Positions 35,354-44,626 of a stretch of DNA of 64,000 nucleotides are shown piece by piece; position 1 is the first letter of the stretch; each line of letters opens with the position of its first letter. The position numbers and the translations under genes were made by a program. The notes below the pieces were generated by a model. The model saw only the letters and a list, made by a program, of their open reading frames with translations, did not search any database and was not told the origin of the DNA. The stretch is taken from positions 1-64,000 of the forward strand of contig MPNJ01000016.1 of NCBI GenBank assembly GCA_002238965.1. The letters are read 5' to 3'. The DNA comes from Nitrospinae bacterium bin107 (lineage in GTDB: Bacteria; UBA8248).

Positions 35354-36126
35354 GTGCGACGACGCCGGAAACCTATTTCGGAAAGCTCGGCGAGTTTCCC
35401 CACGCCGCCTTCCTCGAAAGCGTGACGCACGCCTGGGAGGCGGTCGGGCGCCTTACGGAATTCGTCCAAAAACTGGTGGATGAAGCCGACGCGCCTGCAA
35501 GCGAAGCCGCAGCACTTCGGGTGGAGGAGGGCCTCGTGGTGAGCGAAGGGCTGCTCGTCACGGAAGAGAACCTGAAAATCTCATCCGTCGGCCTGCTCAT
35601 CGAGGCGGGCGCGCGGGTGGAGCCCGGCGTCGTCATCAAGGGGCCGACGGTGCTTAGCGCGGGCGCGGAAGTGAGGCATGGCGCGTATCTCCGGGGCGGC
35701 TGCCTCATCGGGCCGGGCGCCGTCGTGGGTCATGCGACGGAAGTCAAGAACAGCGCCTTTCTGAACGGCGCGCACGCGGGGCATTTCGCCTACGTGGGGG
35801 ACAGCATTCTGGGGGCCGAGGCGAACCTGGGCGCGGGTGTGAAGCTCGCGAACCTCGAGCTCAGGACGGAAGAAGAGAAAAGAACGGGCGTGGTGAAAAA
35901 CATCGTCCTTCGCGCAGCGGGAGAGCGGATCGATACCGGCCTCACGAAATTCGGCGCCGTGATCGGCGATGACGTCGAGATCGGCTGCAACACGGTGACC
36001 TCACCGGGCGTATTGCTGGGGCCCGGCTCCTGGATCGCGCCGAACGTAACCGTCTCCAAGGGAGTATATCCCGAAGGAACGCTCATCCGCGCTCCCAAGC
36101 CGAGTGTGGGCCGACGAAGGTTTTAA
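35350..36126 (+). CDS. Left-handed beta-helix acetyltransferase (GlmU C-terminal-like)
   Basis: A 258-residue protein made mostly of hexapeptide repeats (IEAGARVEPGVVIKGPTV..., LRGGCLIGPGAVVGHATEVKNS). The block HAGHFAYVGDSILGAEANLGAGVKLANL corresponds to the acetyl-CoA/GlcN-1-P region of GlmU. It is the best candidate for the glucosamine-1-phosphate acetyltransferase missing from the single-domain uridylyltransferase nearby. Start ATG overlaps the mutase stop; an N-terminal upstream extension exists but is out of character. Confidence 0.82.
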   Translation: MSATTPETYFGKLGEFPHAAFLESVTHAWEAVGRLTEFVQKLVDEADAPASEAAALRVEEGLVVSEGLLVTEENLKISSVGLLIEAGARVEPGVVIKGPTVLSAGAEVRHGAYLRGGCLIGPGAVVGHATEVKNSAFLNGAHAGHFAYVGDSILGAEANLGAGVKLANLELRTEEEKRTGVVKNIVLRAAGERIDTGLTKFGAVIGDDVEIGCNTVTSPGVLLGPGSWIAPNVTVSKGVYPEGTLIRAPKPSVGRRRF

Positions 36127-36141
36127 TACGAAATTGGATCC

Positions 36142-38451
36142 GTGGACTATCTGAAAGACTTGAATCCCCAACAGAAAGAGGCGGTGCTGGCGCCGCCGGG
36201 CGCGAACCTCGTGCTGGCGGGCGCGGGTTCGGGCAAGACGCGGGTGATCGTCCACCGCATCCTGCGCCTGCTCGAAGAGGGCATGGCACCTGACCGTATC
36301 CTGGCCATCACGTTCACGAACAAGGCGGCGGGCGAGATGCGGGCGCGTCTTTTCGTATCCCCGGGCACGGGCGCGAGGGGCATCTGGGTGGGCACCTTTC
36401 ACGCCGTCTGCGCAAGAATCCTGAGGGCGGAAGCCGAAGCGGCGGGCCTGTCGCCGAGCTTCACCATTTTCTCGCGCGGGGAGTGCCTCACGCTCATAAG
36501 GCGGTGCCTGGCTGCGGCGAATATCAGCGAGGAGCGCTACCCGCCCCGATCGGTTCTGGAGCAGATAGGAAGCCGCAAGACCTCGCTTGCGGAGGCGGGT
36601 GATTCGGAATCGCCTCCGTTCAGCATCGAAGCCACCGCCCGGAAAATCGCCCCCGCCTATGAACGCGCCCTGCGTGAGGCGGGCGCGGTGGATTTCGATG
36701 ATCTGCTGGCGCGACCATTAAGCCTGTTCCGGCGGCATCCTGACGTTCTCAGGAAATACCAGGAGCGTTTCGAGGAAATACTTGTCGATGAATACCAGGA
36801 CACCAACCCGGTGCAGGACGAACTCGTGGCCCTGCTCTCGCGCGCTCACGGGCGCGTGTTCGCCGTGGGGGATGACGATCAGGGCATCTACGGCTGGCGG
36901 GGCGCGCAGGTGGAGAACATCCTGCAATTCGAGCGCAGGTTCGCAGGCGCTCAGGTGTTCCGCCTGGAGGAGAACTACCGCTCGAGCGGGGCGATACTCG
37001 GCGTCGCCTCGCGCATTGTAGGTGAGGCCGGGGCGCGTCACGAGAAGCGTCTTTTCACACGGAACCCCCCGGGGGAGGCCGTCTGCTACCTGGCGGCGGC
37101 GAACCCCGAAGAGGAGGCGGAAGGCGTCATCAAACTCCTCATGGATGCAGGGGCGGGCGGTGCGATTCCCTGGGGAGACGCCGCCGTCTTCTACCGCATC
37201 AACACGCAGTCGCGTCCGCTGGAGCAAGCGGCCCGAAGACAGGGGATTCCCTACCAGGTGGTGAAGGGCCAGCGGTTTTTCGACCGCGCCGAAGTGCAGG
37301 ACCTGGCCGCCTACTTACGGCTGCTCATCCGGCCCGAGGATGGCGAGGCCTTCTCGCGGGTCATCAACCGCCCGCCACGGGGGCTGGGGGCCGGGCGCCT
37401 GAAGGCGATTGCGGGCGAAGGGGCGCAGGGCGTCACGGTGGCCGATGCGGAGGCCGCCCTTACCCAGGGCCGCATCCGGGGAAACGCCGCGCAAAGTCTC
37501 GGGGACTTGCTTGAGACGATCAAAGCGCTCGCCACCCTGAAGGCGGGCCCCGCGCGCCTGATCGAAGAGGCGCTGGAGCGGACGGGCTACCGGGCCTGGA
37601 TGGAGGGAGCTGTGCAGAGAAGCACGTCGCCGGAGCGCCGCCGCGCCGCCGCGCGCGCGATGGAGGGTGCTAGCGAGTTCGTCGCCGCCGCCCGTGCGTT
37701 CGAAGAGCGGATTCAGGAGGAAGAAGGCGTATCGCCCGAATCGGATGAAGCCAAGGTATTGTTTCTGGAGGAGTTGGCGCTCATGGGCGAGTCGGATGAA
37801 ATGTCCGGAGAAAGCGGCGCGCTTTCCCTGATGACGCTTCATGCGGCGAAGGGCCTCGAATTCGCCGCCGTGGGAATCGTGGGCGTGCAGGAGGGTCTGG
37901 TTCCGCACAGCCGATCCCGCGATGAGCCGGCTTCTCTGGATGAGGAAAGAAGGCTCCTGTATGTGGGCGTCACGCGGGCGAAGGAGTATTTAAGTCTATC
38001 CTGGGCGAAGGAGCGCCGGCCCGACGGCAAGAAAGAGAGCTGGGCGACGCATCCGAGCCGGTTCCTGGAAGGAGTGGGGCCAGAACTCATAAAGCGGGTG
38101 GGCGACCATGCGCCGACCAAGAGGCGCGCACCGCGCGATTTCAGGGCACCGCGCGATTCCACCGACTCGCGCTATGCGGAGATTTTATCCGAAGCGAAGA
38201 CCTCCCGCCGCCCAAAAACGAAGGATGCGCCCATCGTACCCGCCGAGGCGCTCGGCCCCTTTGCGCCCGGCGCGCGCGTCAAGCACAAGAAATTCGGTCT
38301 GGGCGTCATCCGCAAGCGCGAGGGGACGGGAGACCGCACGACAGTTAACGTGGAGTTCGAGAACGCGGGGATGAAAAAACTGGTTTTGAAGTACGCGCCG
38401 CTCTCGCCTGCGGATGAGGGCGTTGACGGGGGAGAGAACCCGGCTGTATAA
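36142..38451 (+). CDS. UvrD/PcrA-family DNA helicase
   Basis: A 769-residue superfamily-1A 3'-5' helicase. Motifs in order: I (LVLAGAGSGKT), II (VDEYQDTN), III (GDDDQGIYGWRG), IV (LEENYRS), V-VI (TLHAAKGLEF, EERRLLYVGVTRAKEYL). The C-terminus has the Tudor-like tail of UvrD/PcrA (KHKKFGLGVIRKRE). It is likely a repair or replication helicase. Starts at GTG; the ribosome site is weak. It lies in the long plus-strand run but is housekeeping and not clearly linked to neighbours. Confidence 0.93.
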   Translation: MDYLKDLNPQQKEAVLAPPGANLVLAGAGSGKTRVIVHRILRLLEEGMAPDRILAITFTNKAAGEMRARLFVSPGTGARGIWVGTFHAVCARILRAEAEAAGLSPSFTIFSRGECLTLIRRCLAAANISEERYPPRSVLEQIGSRKTSLAEAGDSESPPFSIEATARKIAPAYERALREAGAVDFDDLLARPLSLFRRHPDVLRKYQERFEEILVDEYQDTNPVQDELVALLSRAHGRVFAVGDDDQGIYGWRGAQVENILQFERRFAGAQVFRLEENYRSSGAILGVASRIVGEAGARHEKRLFTRNPPGEAVCYLAAANPEEEAEGVIKLLMDAGAGGAIPWGDAAVFYRINTQSRPLEQAARRQGIPYQVVKGQRFFDRAEVQDLAAYLRLLIRPEDGEAFSRVINRPPRGLGAGRLKAIAGEGAQGVTVADAEAALTQGRIRGNAAQSLGDLLETIKALATLKAGPARLIEEALERTGYRAWMEGAVQRSTSPERRRAAARAMEGASEFVAAARAFEERIQEEEGVSPESDEAKVLFLEELALMGESDEMSGESGALSLMTLHAAKGLEFAAVGIVGVQEGLVPHSRSRDEPASLDEERRLLYVGVTRAKEYLSLSWAKERRPDGKKESWATHPSRFLEGVGPELIKRVGDHAPTKRRAPRDFRAPRDSTDSRYAEILSEAKTSRRPKTKDAPIVPAEALGPFAPGARVKHKKFGLGVIRKREGTGDRTTVNVEFENAGMKKLVLKYAPLSPADEGVDGGENPAV

Positions 38452-38470
38452 GGGCGCAAAGGAGGGAGTG

Positions 38471-38755
38471 ATGTCGATTTCGCGAGAAGAAGTGGTTCAC
38501 GTGGCCAGGCTGGCGCGGCTGAATCTCAGCGAGGATGAGATCGGGAAATTCACCGAACAGCTCAGCGCAATACTGGAGCACATCGCCAAGCTGAACGAGG
38601 TGGACACCGAGGGTGTTGCGCCCACCTCGCACGTTCTCGACATCACGAACGTGTTCCGCGAGGATGCGGTCACCGAATCCCCCATCGAGAACATGGCGAA
38701 GATGGCGCCCGATTTCGCAAAAGGCCATTTCCGCGTCCCCAAGGTCATCGAGTAG
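38471..38755 (+). CDS. gatC: Asp/Glu-tRNA amidotransferase subunit GatC
   Basis: A 94-residue small subunit of GatCAB, which converts misacylated Glu-tRNA(Gln) or Asp-tRNA(Asn) to the amide form. Conserved: VVHVARLARLNLSEDEI, the F-x-x-QLSAIL helix, EGVAPTSHV and RED-A. The ATG at 38471 follows GGAGGG. gatA and gatB are not adjacent in this window, so this subunit is separated from its partners. Confidence 0.93.
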   Translation: MSISREEVVHVARLARLNLSEDEIGKFTEQLSAILEHIAKLNEVDTEGVAPTSHVLDITNVFREDAVTESPIENMAKMAPDFAKGHFRVPKVIE

Positions 38756-38770
38756 TTTCCCCCGAACATC

Positions 38771-40234
38771 ATGGCGTACGCCTCCCTTAAAGAATTCGTC
38801 GACGCCCTGGAGCGCGCGGGCGAGTTGCGCCGCGTCAAGGTTCCGGTCGACGTGGAACTGGAGATCACCGAGATCGCCGACCGATCGGTGAAGAGCGGCG
38901 GCCCCGCCCTCTTGTTCGAAAAGCCGGTCACTCCCGACGGGCATGAATACGACGTTCCCGTACTCATCAACGCCTATGCTTCCGAGGAGCGGATGAAGCT
39001 GGCGCTCGGCGTCGAGAGCATGGACGCGGTGGCGGACGAGGTGGCGGAGCTTCTGGAAATCAAACCGCCCGAGGGCATCATCGAGAAGGTGAAGATGCTG
39101 CCCAAGCTCGCGCGGCTCGCATCTTTCTCGCCCAAGACGGTGAGCGCGGCCCCGTGCCAGGAGATCGTCGAGACCGAGAACCCGAACCTCTTCTCGATTC
39201 CCGCCATCAAGTGCTGGCCCGAGGACGCGGGACGCTACATCACCTTCGGGCACATCTACTCGCGAAACCCCCGGACGGGCAGGCGGAACGTGGGCCTCTA
39301 CCGCGTGCAGTTTTTCGACGAGAAGACCGCCGGCATGCACATGCACTTACACCACGACGGGGCGCAGAACTTTCAGGAAAGCTCGAAGATGGGCGCGCGC
39401 ATGGAGATGGCGATCGCATTGGGGGGAGACCCCGTCTACGTCTACGCGGCGAGCGCACCGCTGCCGCCCGCGATAGACGAGTTGAACCTCGCCGGTTTCC
39501 TGCGAAGAAAGAGCGCCGAACTGGTCAAGTGCAAGACGGTGGACGTGGAGGTGCCCGCGGATTCGGACATCGTGGTGGAGGGCTACCTGAACCCCGGCGA
39601 GCTCAGGGAAGAGGGGCCCTTCGGCGATCACACGGGCTGGTATTCCCTGGCGGATGATTACCCCGTCTTTCACGTCACGGCCATCACGAGGAAGCGCGAG
39701 GCCATCTACCCCACCACCATCGTGGGCCGCCCGCCGATGGAGGATTACTGGCTCGGCGGGGCCACGGGGCGCATATTCCTGCCGCTGATGAAGATGCAGT
39801 TGCCTGAGATTGTGGACGTGCACATGCCGGCGGAGGGCGTGTTCCACAACATGGTGATCGTCTCGATCCGCAAGGCCTATCCCTACCACGCGCGGAAGGT
39901 GATGTACGCCCTGTGGGGGATGGGGCAGATGGCGCTGGCGAAGGTCATCGTCATCGTGGATGAGGACGTGAACGTGCACGACATCAGCGAGGTCTCCTGG
40001 AAGGTGCTCGGCAGCATCGACCCGAGACGCGACATGGTGTTCGTCGACGGCCCCGTGGACGCGCTCGAACACGCCGCCCCGCGCCTCCACGTGGGCAGCA
40101 AGGTGGGCGTGGACGGCACGCGGAAGTGGGCGTCGGAGGGTTTCGAGCGCGAATGGCCGCCCGAGATCGTGATGACGGACGAGATTAAGGAGCGGGTCAC
40201 GAGGCGCTGGGAGGAGTACGGCCTTGGCGGCTGA
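38771..40234 (+). CDS. UbiD-family prenylated-FMN-dependent decarboxylase
   Basis: A 487-residue UbiD enzyme. Recognisable regions are GFLRRKSAELVKCKTVDVEVPADSD and the conserved E(G)PFGDHTGWYS with the catalytic Glu-Arg-Glu neighbourhood, then TTIVGRPPMEDYW. It decarboxylates an aromatic or unsaturated acid with prenyl-FMN made by UbiX (not seen here). Followed by a UbiA and a UbiE homologue, so quinone (menaquinone, probably futalosine-derived, or ubiquinone) biosynthesis is the likely pathway. Confidence 0.92.
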   Translation: MAYASLKEFVDALERAGELRRVKVPVDVELEITEIADRSVKSGGPALLFEKPVTPDGHEYDVPVLINAYASEERMKLALGVESMDAVADEVAELLEIKPPEGIIEKVKMLPKLARLASFSPKTVSAAPCQEIVETENPNLFSIPAIKCWPEDAGRYITFGHIYSRNPRTGRRNVGLYRVQFFDEKTAGMHMHLHHDGAQNFQESSKMGARMEMAIALGGDPVYVYAASAPLPPAIDELNLAGFLRRKSAELVKCKTVDVEVPADSDIVVEGYLNPGELREEGPFGDHTGWYSLADDYPVFHVTAITRKREAIYPTTIVGRPPMEDYWLGGATGRIFLPLMKMQLPEIVDVHMPAEGVFHNMVIVSIRKAYPYHARKVMYALWGMGQMALAKVIVIVDEDVNVHDISEVSWKVLGSIDPRRDMVFVDGPVDALEHAAPRLHVGSKVGVDGTRKWASEGFEREWPPEIVMTDEIKERVTRRWEEYGLGG

Positions 40235-40241
40235 GGCGTCG

Positions 40242-41102
40242 ATGGCGAGAAGTTTCCGGCATTTCCTGCGCATGGTGAAATTCGAGCACACCATCTTCGG
40301 CCTCCCCTTCGTGCTGATGGGCGGGGTGATGGCGGCCGGCGGGATCCCTTCCGCCTGGGCCTTGTTCTGGATGGTGATGGCGGCGGTGGGCGCGCGGAAT
40401 TTCGCCATGTCGCTCAACCGCTTCGCCGACAGGGACATCGACCCCAAAAACCCGAGGACGAAAGACCGCGCCGAATTCCAGGCGCTGCTCCACTCGAAAT
40501 CCATCCTCGCGATGCTGGCGGGCTTTCTGGCGCTCTTCGTACTCTCGGCCTGGATGCTGAATCCGCTCGCGTTCGCGCTTTCCTTCGCCGTGGCGGCGTG
40601 CATCGTCTTCTACTCGTATTCCAAGCGCTTCACCTCCTCGACGCACCTGTTCCTGGGCTTCGTGCTGGGATGCGCGCCTGCGGGCGCGTGGGTGGCCGTG
40701 CGCGGCGATCTGGACCCCGTGGCCGTCTTGCTGTTCTGTGGCGTCACCTTGTGGGTGGGCGGGTTCGACCTCATATACGCCTGTCTGGACGTGGATTTCG
40801 ACAACGAGGAGAACATTTACTCCCTGCCGCGTCTGTTAGGCATTAAAGGCGCGCTCATCGTCTCTGCGGTCGCCCACCTGGGGACGATGGCCTGTTTCTA
40901 CGCGGCGGGACTGGCGTTCGGCCTGGGCGCGCTTTACTGGACAGCGCTGGCGGCGGCGGGGTGCCTCCTGTTCTGGGAGCACTGGATCGTGCGACCGGAC
41001 GACCTGAGCCGCGTGGACATATCTTTCTTCAACCTGAACGCCTGGGTGTCCGTGGTCATCGCAACGGGCGCGGTCGCCGACGTGCTCATCGGCGCGGGCT
41101 GA
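40242..41102 (+). CDS. UbiA-family polyprenyltransferase
   Basis: About 286 residues, eight or nine predicted membrane segments. The two Asp-rich motifs are visible: NRFADRDID-KNPRTKDR (N-terminal) and DVDFDNEENIYSLP (C-terminal). It attaches a polyprenyl tail to an aromatic acid acceptor; its place between UbiD and UbiE fits the MqnP or UbiA role in menaquinone/ubiquinone synthesis. Start is uncertain: TTG at 40224 has a stronger GGAGGAG site, while ATG at 40242 has GAGG 5 bases away; the protein core is the same. Confidence 0.9.
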   Translation: MARSFRHFLRMVKFEHTIFGLPFVLMGGVMAAGGIPSAWALFWMVMAAVGARNFAMSLNRFADRDIDPKNPRTKDRAEFQALLHSKSILAMLAGFLALFVLSAWMLNPLAFALSFAVAACIVFYSYSKRFTSSTHLFLGFVLGCAPAGAWVAVRGDLDPVAVLLFCGVTLWVGGFDLIYACLDVDFDNEENIYSLPRLLGIKGALIVSAVAHLGTMACFYAAGLAFGLGALYWTALAAAGCLLFWEHWIVRPDDLSRVDISFFNLNAWVSVVIATGAVADVLIGAG

Positions 41103-41110
41103 GCGCGCGC

Positions 41111-41821
41111 GTGCCGACCCGCATCGAGAAAAAAGAAGTCCAGGCGATGTTCTCGGACATCGCGCCCACCTACGACCTCCTGAACCGACTTCTGAGCTTC
41201 GGCGTGGACCGCCTCTGGCGCAAGCGCGCCGTGGCGAGCCTTCTGAGCTATTCAAGTGGACAAGAAGCCCGCTTTCTCGACCTGGCGACGGGCACGGCGG
41301 ACGTGGCTCTGGAGGTACACCGCCAGGCCGATAGCGGCGCGCGCATCTTCGGCGTTGATTTCGCGTACCCCATGCTCGCGCGCGGCAAGGCGAAGGCGGC
41401 GTCGAAAGGCGCTACGCTTTCCCTCATCCAGGGAGACGGTTTATGCCTGCCCTTCGGGGACGGCGCGTTCGATGGGGTCATCATCGCGTTCGGCCTTCGC
41501 AATTTCGAGGATCGCGAGGCGGGCCTGTCCGAGATGGGGCGCGTGCTGAAAGCGGGCGGCAGGCTCGCCGTGCTGGAATTCGGGCATCCCGAAGGAGTGT
41601 TCGGGCTGTTGTACGCCTTTTACTTCCGGGTGCTCCTCCCGGTCGTGGGGCGGCTCGTCTCCGCGCACCGAAGCGCGTATAATTACCTCCCAAACACGGT
41701 ATACGAATTTCCCGAAGCCGAGAGGCTCTCGGCGATGATGCGCGATGCGGGCTTTCGCGATGTGAGCCACCGCCCGATGACGGGCGGCATCGCCGAGCTT
41801 CACACCGGGGTGCGCGAATAA
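41111..41821 (+). CDS. ubiE: UbiE/MenG C-methyltransferase
   Basis: A 236-residue SAM-dependent methyltransferase of the UbiE/COQ5/MenG family, acting on demethylmenaquinone or the ubiquinone precursor. Conserved: LNRLLSFGVDRLWRK, the glycine-rich FLDLATGTADVAL, FGLRNFEDREAG and LEFGHP. Start is GTG at 41111, eight bases past the ubiA stop; upstream in-frame reading would run into ubiA. Third step of the ubiD-ubiA-ubiE set. Confidence 0.93.
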   Translation: MPTRIEKKEVQAMFSDIAPTYDLLNRLLSFGVDRLWRKRAVASLLSYSSGQEARFLDLATGTADVALEVHRQADSGARIFGVDFAYPMLARGKAKAASKGATLSLIQGDGLCLPFGDGAFDGVIIAFGLRNFEDREAGLSEMGRVLKAGGRLAVLEFGHPEGVFGLLYAFYFRVLLPVVGRLVSAHRSAYNYLPNTVYEFPEAERLSAMMRDAGFRDVSHRPMTGGIAELHTGVRE

Positions 41822-41856
41822 CCCGCGAACCCCGCGCTCCCGAGGGAGGGAAGGGC

Positions 41857-44229
41857 GTGACCCCTCCGCCAGAGACGAACGCCATCGAGCAGGACGAAGC
41901 CGACATTCTGCGGCGCATCGAGAAGCGGCTCCTGTGGCTTTCCACCTACAGCGTTCATTACGCGAACAACCTGCGCGAAGGCTCCGAGAACATCAAGATA
42001 GGCGGCCACCAGGCGAGTTCTTCCTCAATCGTGAGCCTGATGACGGCCATGTTCTTCCGCTGGCTCAGGACGGGGGACAGGCTGGCGATCAAGCCCCACG
42101 CCTCGCCCGTGCTGCACGCGGCCCATGCGCTCCGGGGCGATTTGCCGATGGAGCGCCTGCGGGATCTGCGCGCCTTCGGCGGCCTGCAGGCGTATCCGAG
42201 CCGCTCAAAGGATGAATTCCCCGTCGATTTCTCCACCGGCTCGCTCGGGCTGCCCTCGGTGGCCGCCTCGTTCGCCGCGCTCATGCAGTCCTACATCGAC
42301 GATCATTTCGGCGAAGGCCCGCGGCAGCGCTTCATCTCCCTGGTGGGGGACGCCGAACTCGACGAGGGGAACATCTGGGAGGCGCTGGCGGAGGAATACG
42401 TCGCGCATCTCGGCAACGTCATCTGGGTGGTGGACCTGAACCGCCAGAGTCTCGACCGCGTCGTGCCAGACGGCAAGGCGCAGCAGATTCGCGACCAGTT
42501 CCGCCTGCACGGCTGGCACGTTGTGGAGCTCAAATACGGAAAGCGCCTGCAAACCGCGTTCGCGCTCAGGAACGGCGAATCGCTGAGGCGGCGCATCGAC
42601 GACATGTCGAACAGCGAGTACCAGATGCTCATCGGGAGAAGCGGGGGCGAGATAAGAGAGGGCCTCATGCGCGGTGAGGCGGGCGAGTACAAGGGCCTGG
42701 CGGGTCTTCTGGATCGCTACCCGGACGAGGAGTTGCCCGCGCTCCTGTCCGACCTGGGCGGCCACGACATCGAGTGCATCCTGGAAGCGCTCGAAGAAGC
42801 GGACGGGGTTCGCGACAAGCCCGTGATGATCCTGGCCTACACCATCAAGGGCTGGGGGCTGCCCATCGCGGGCGACCCCATGAACCATTCCCAACTCCTG
42901 ACCGAGGCGCAAATCGCCGAACTGCGCGATTCCGCAGGCCTGGGCGAGGGCGAGGAACTCGCGCCCCTGGCGGGAGATAGCGCAGAGGCCCGCGCGGTCG
43001 AGGCGGCGGTGGCGCGCTACGACGCGAGAGCGGCTCTCGCCAGAGAAGAGGTTGTCCCCGGCCCCATGCCGGAGGAAGTGGGGGCGAACTTCGCCTCCAC
43101 CACCTCCACGCAGGAGGCGTTCGGCGCCATCATGACGAACCTGGCGCGGGAGGATGCGCTCGCGAAGCACATCGTGACCACCTCGCCCGACGTGGCCGTG
43201 AGCACGAACCTGGGGGGCTGGATCAACCGGCGCGGCGTGTATCACCCCGAGGGGAAGGCGGATTTCTTCGCGCTCCAGCAGGTGCAGCGGCTCCTGAAAT
43301 GGGAGGAGTCGCCTGCGGGCCAGCACATCGAGCTGGGGATTTCCGAGAACAATTTAATGTTGTTGCTCGCCGCCTTCGGGGTCTCGAAGGAGCTATGCGG
43401 GGTGCGCGTCTGCCCCATCGGCACGGTGTACGACACCTTCATCAGCCGCTGCCTCGACGCGCTCCGCTACGCGGTCTATAACGGCGGGCGCTTCATCGTG
43501 GTGGCGACGCCGAGCGGCACGAGCCTCTCGCCCGAAGGCGGCGCGCACCAGAGCATCCTGACGCCGGCCATTTCGCTTGAGATGCCGGGGCTGGAAGCCT
43601 ATGAGCCGACCTTCGCCGTCGAGGTCGAGTGGCTGCTCCTGTCCGCCATCGGCCGCGTTCTGGGGGATGCCGATTGCCCGGCGTTTTATCTCCGCCTGAG
43701 CACGAAGCAGGTGGATCAGAACCTCCTGCCCGCAGAGTGGCTCACGGACCCCTTAAAGCGCGAGGTATTGAGAGGGAACGTACTGGGCGGCGGCTACCTG
43801 CTTCACTCGGCGAAGGAGGCGCCCGGCTACAGTGCGGGCGTGAACGCGGTGAACCTCTTCGTGAGCGGGGTGATGACGCCCGAAGCCCTCGCCGCCGCCC
43901 GCGCGCTGGCGGGGGAGGGGGTATACGCGAACGTGTTCGTCTTGACGAGCGCGGACAGGATTTACGCCGAGCACAAGCAGGCGAAAAAAGCGGGCCGCCC
44001 CTCGCGCCTCGAGATGATGGTGGGAGACGAACACCGCGACAACCCGGTCGTCTCCGTGCTGGACGGCCACTCGCTCGCCCTCTCGTTCCTGGGCGGCGCG
44101 CTGGGCGCGGACCAGCGGTGCCTGGGCACCGACCAGTTCGGCCAGAGCGGCCTTCCGCACGAAGTCTATGACGCCCTCCAGATAGGACAGGCGCACATCG
44201 AGCAGGCTTGTAAAGAGGTTTTGGGGTAG
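41857..44229 (+). CDS. Homodimeric 2-oxoacid dehydrogenase E1 (AceE-like)
   Basis: A 790-residue thiamine-diphosphate enzyme with the single-chain (homodimeric) AceE/transketolase-like architecture. The cofactor motif is GDAELDEGN...VVDLNRQSLD (about residues 165-200), and QDP-like DTxGISENNL and the C-terminal LGTDxFGQSG blocks are present. It is shorter than enterobacterial AceE (about 887), so pyruvate versus other 2-oxoacid specificity is open. No E2 or E3 gene is adjacent. The start is GTG behind GAGGGAGGG. The last 25 codons recur as a diverged remnant near 45170. Confidence 0.88.
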   Translation: MTPPPETNAIEQDEADILRRIEKRLLWLSTYSVHYANNLREGSENIKIGGHQASSSSIVSLMTAMFFRWLRTGDRLAIKPHASPVLHAAHALRGDLPMERLRDLRAFGGLQAYPSRSKDEFPVDFSTGSLGLPSVAASFAALMQSYIDDHFGEGPRQRFISLVGDAELDEGNIWEALAEEYVAHLGNVIWVVDLNRQSLDRVVPDGKAQQIRDQFRLHGWHVVELKYGKRLQTAFALRNGESLRRRIDDMSNSEYQMLIGRSGGEIREGLMRGEAGEYKGLAGLLDRYPDEELPALLSDLGGHDIECILEALEEADGVRDKPVMILAYTIKGWGLPIAGDPMNHSQLLTEAQIAELRDSAGLGEGEELAPLAGDSAEARAVEAAVARYDARAALAREEVVPGPMPEEVGANFASTTSTQEAFGAIMTNLAREDALAKHIVTTSPDVAVSTNLGGWINRRGVYHPEGKADFFALQQVQRLLKWEESPAGQHIELGISENNLMLLLAAFGVSKELCGVRVCPIGTVYDTFISRCLDALRYAVYNGGRFIVVATPSGTSLSPEGGAHQSILTPAISLEMPGLEAYEPTFAVEVEWLLLSAIGRVLGDADCPAFYLRLSTKQVDQNLLPAEWLTDPLKREVLRGNVLGGGYLLHSAKEAPGYSAGVNAVNLFVSGVMTPEALAAARALAGEGVYANVFVLTSADRIYAEHKQAKKAGRPSRLEMMVGDEHRDNPVVSVLDGHSLALSFLGGALGADQRCLGTDQFGQSGLPHEVYDALQIGQAHIEQACKEVLG

Positions 44230-44380
44230 GGGGGAGGAATGCGCGTTTTGACGCATGGTGAGCCTGAACCATACCTTCGATATTTGGAATTTGACTTCAT
44301 AAACGCGATGGATAGACTATCGGTATGGGGTGGGATCATGTCCTGACCCGAAGTGAGGTTGTTGAGCAGGAGAGCAGGCC

Positions 44381-44626
44381 ATGGAACAGCTATTGAAGGA
44401 TGATTTTCAATATTACCTCGATCACCAGACCGAACTCGCGGAGAAATACGAGGGGAAGTACATCGTCATCAAAAACCGCCTGGTGCTCGGGACCTACGAC
44501 GACGAGATGGAGGCCGTCGAGAAGACGGCCAAAAAGCACGAACTCGGCACGTTTCTCGTTCAGGAATGCAGTTCCGATCCGGACAGCACGATAGAGACCT
44601 TCCATTCGAGGGTCAGTTTTTCCTAG
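44381..44626 (+). CDS. Small DUF5678-like protein
   Basis: An 81-residue protein whose centre reads EKYEGKYIVIKNRLVLGTYDD, the pattern of short DUF5678 domains, followed by helix and ELGTFLVQECS. The ATG has a GGAG site a few bases upstream and the stop abuts the start of the next gene, so the two form a pair. DUF5678 proteins next to retroviral-type aspartic proteases recur in other genomes; a joint function is unknown. Confidence 0.68.
   Translation: MEQLLKDDFQYYLDHQTELAEKYEGKYIVIKNRLVLGTYDDEMEAVEKTAKKHELGTFLVQECSSDPDSTIETFHSRVSFS

Noticed and set aside
39347-40603. A 418-codon minus-strand ORF over ubiD and ubiA
   Set aside because: Both sense genes are strongly supported and the antisense frame lacks any domain.
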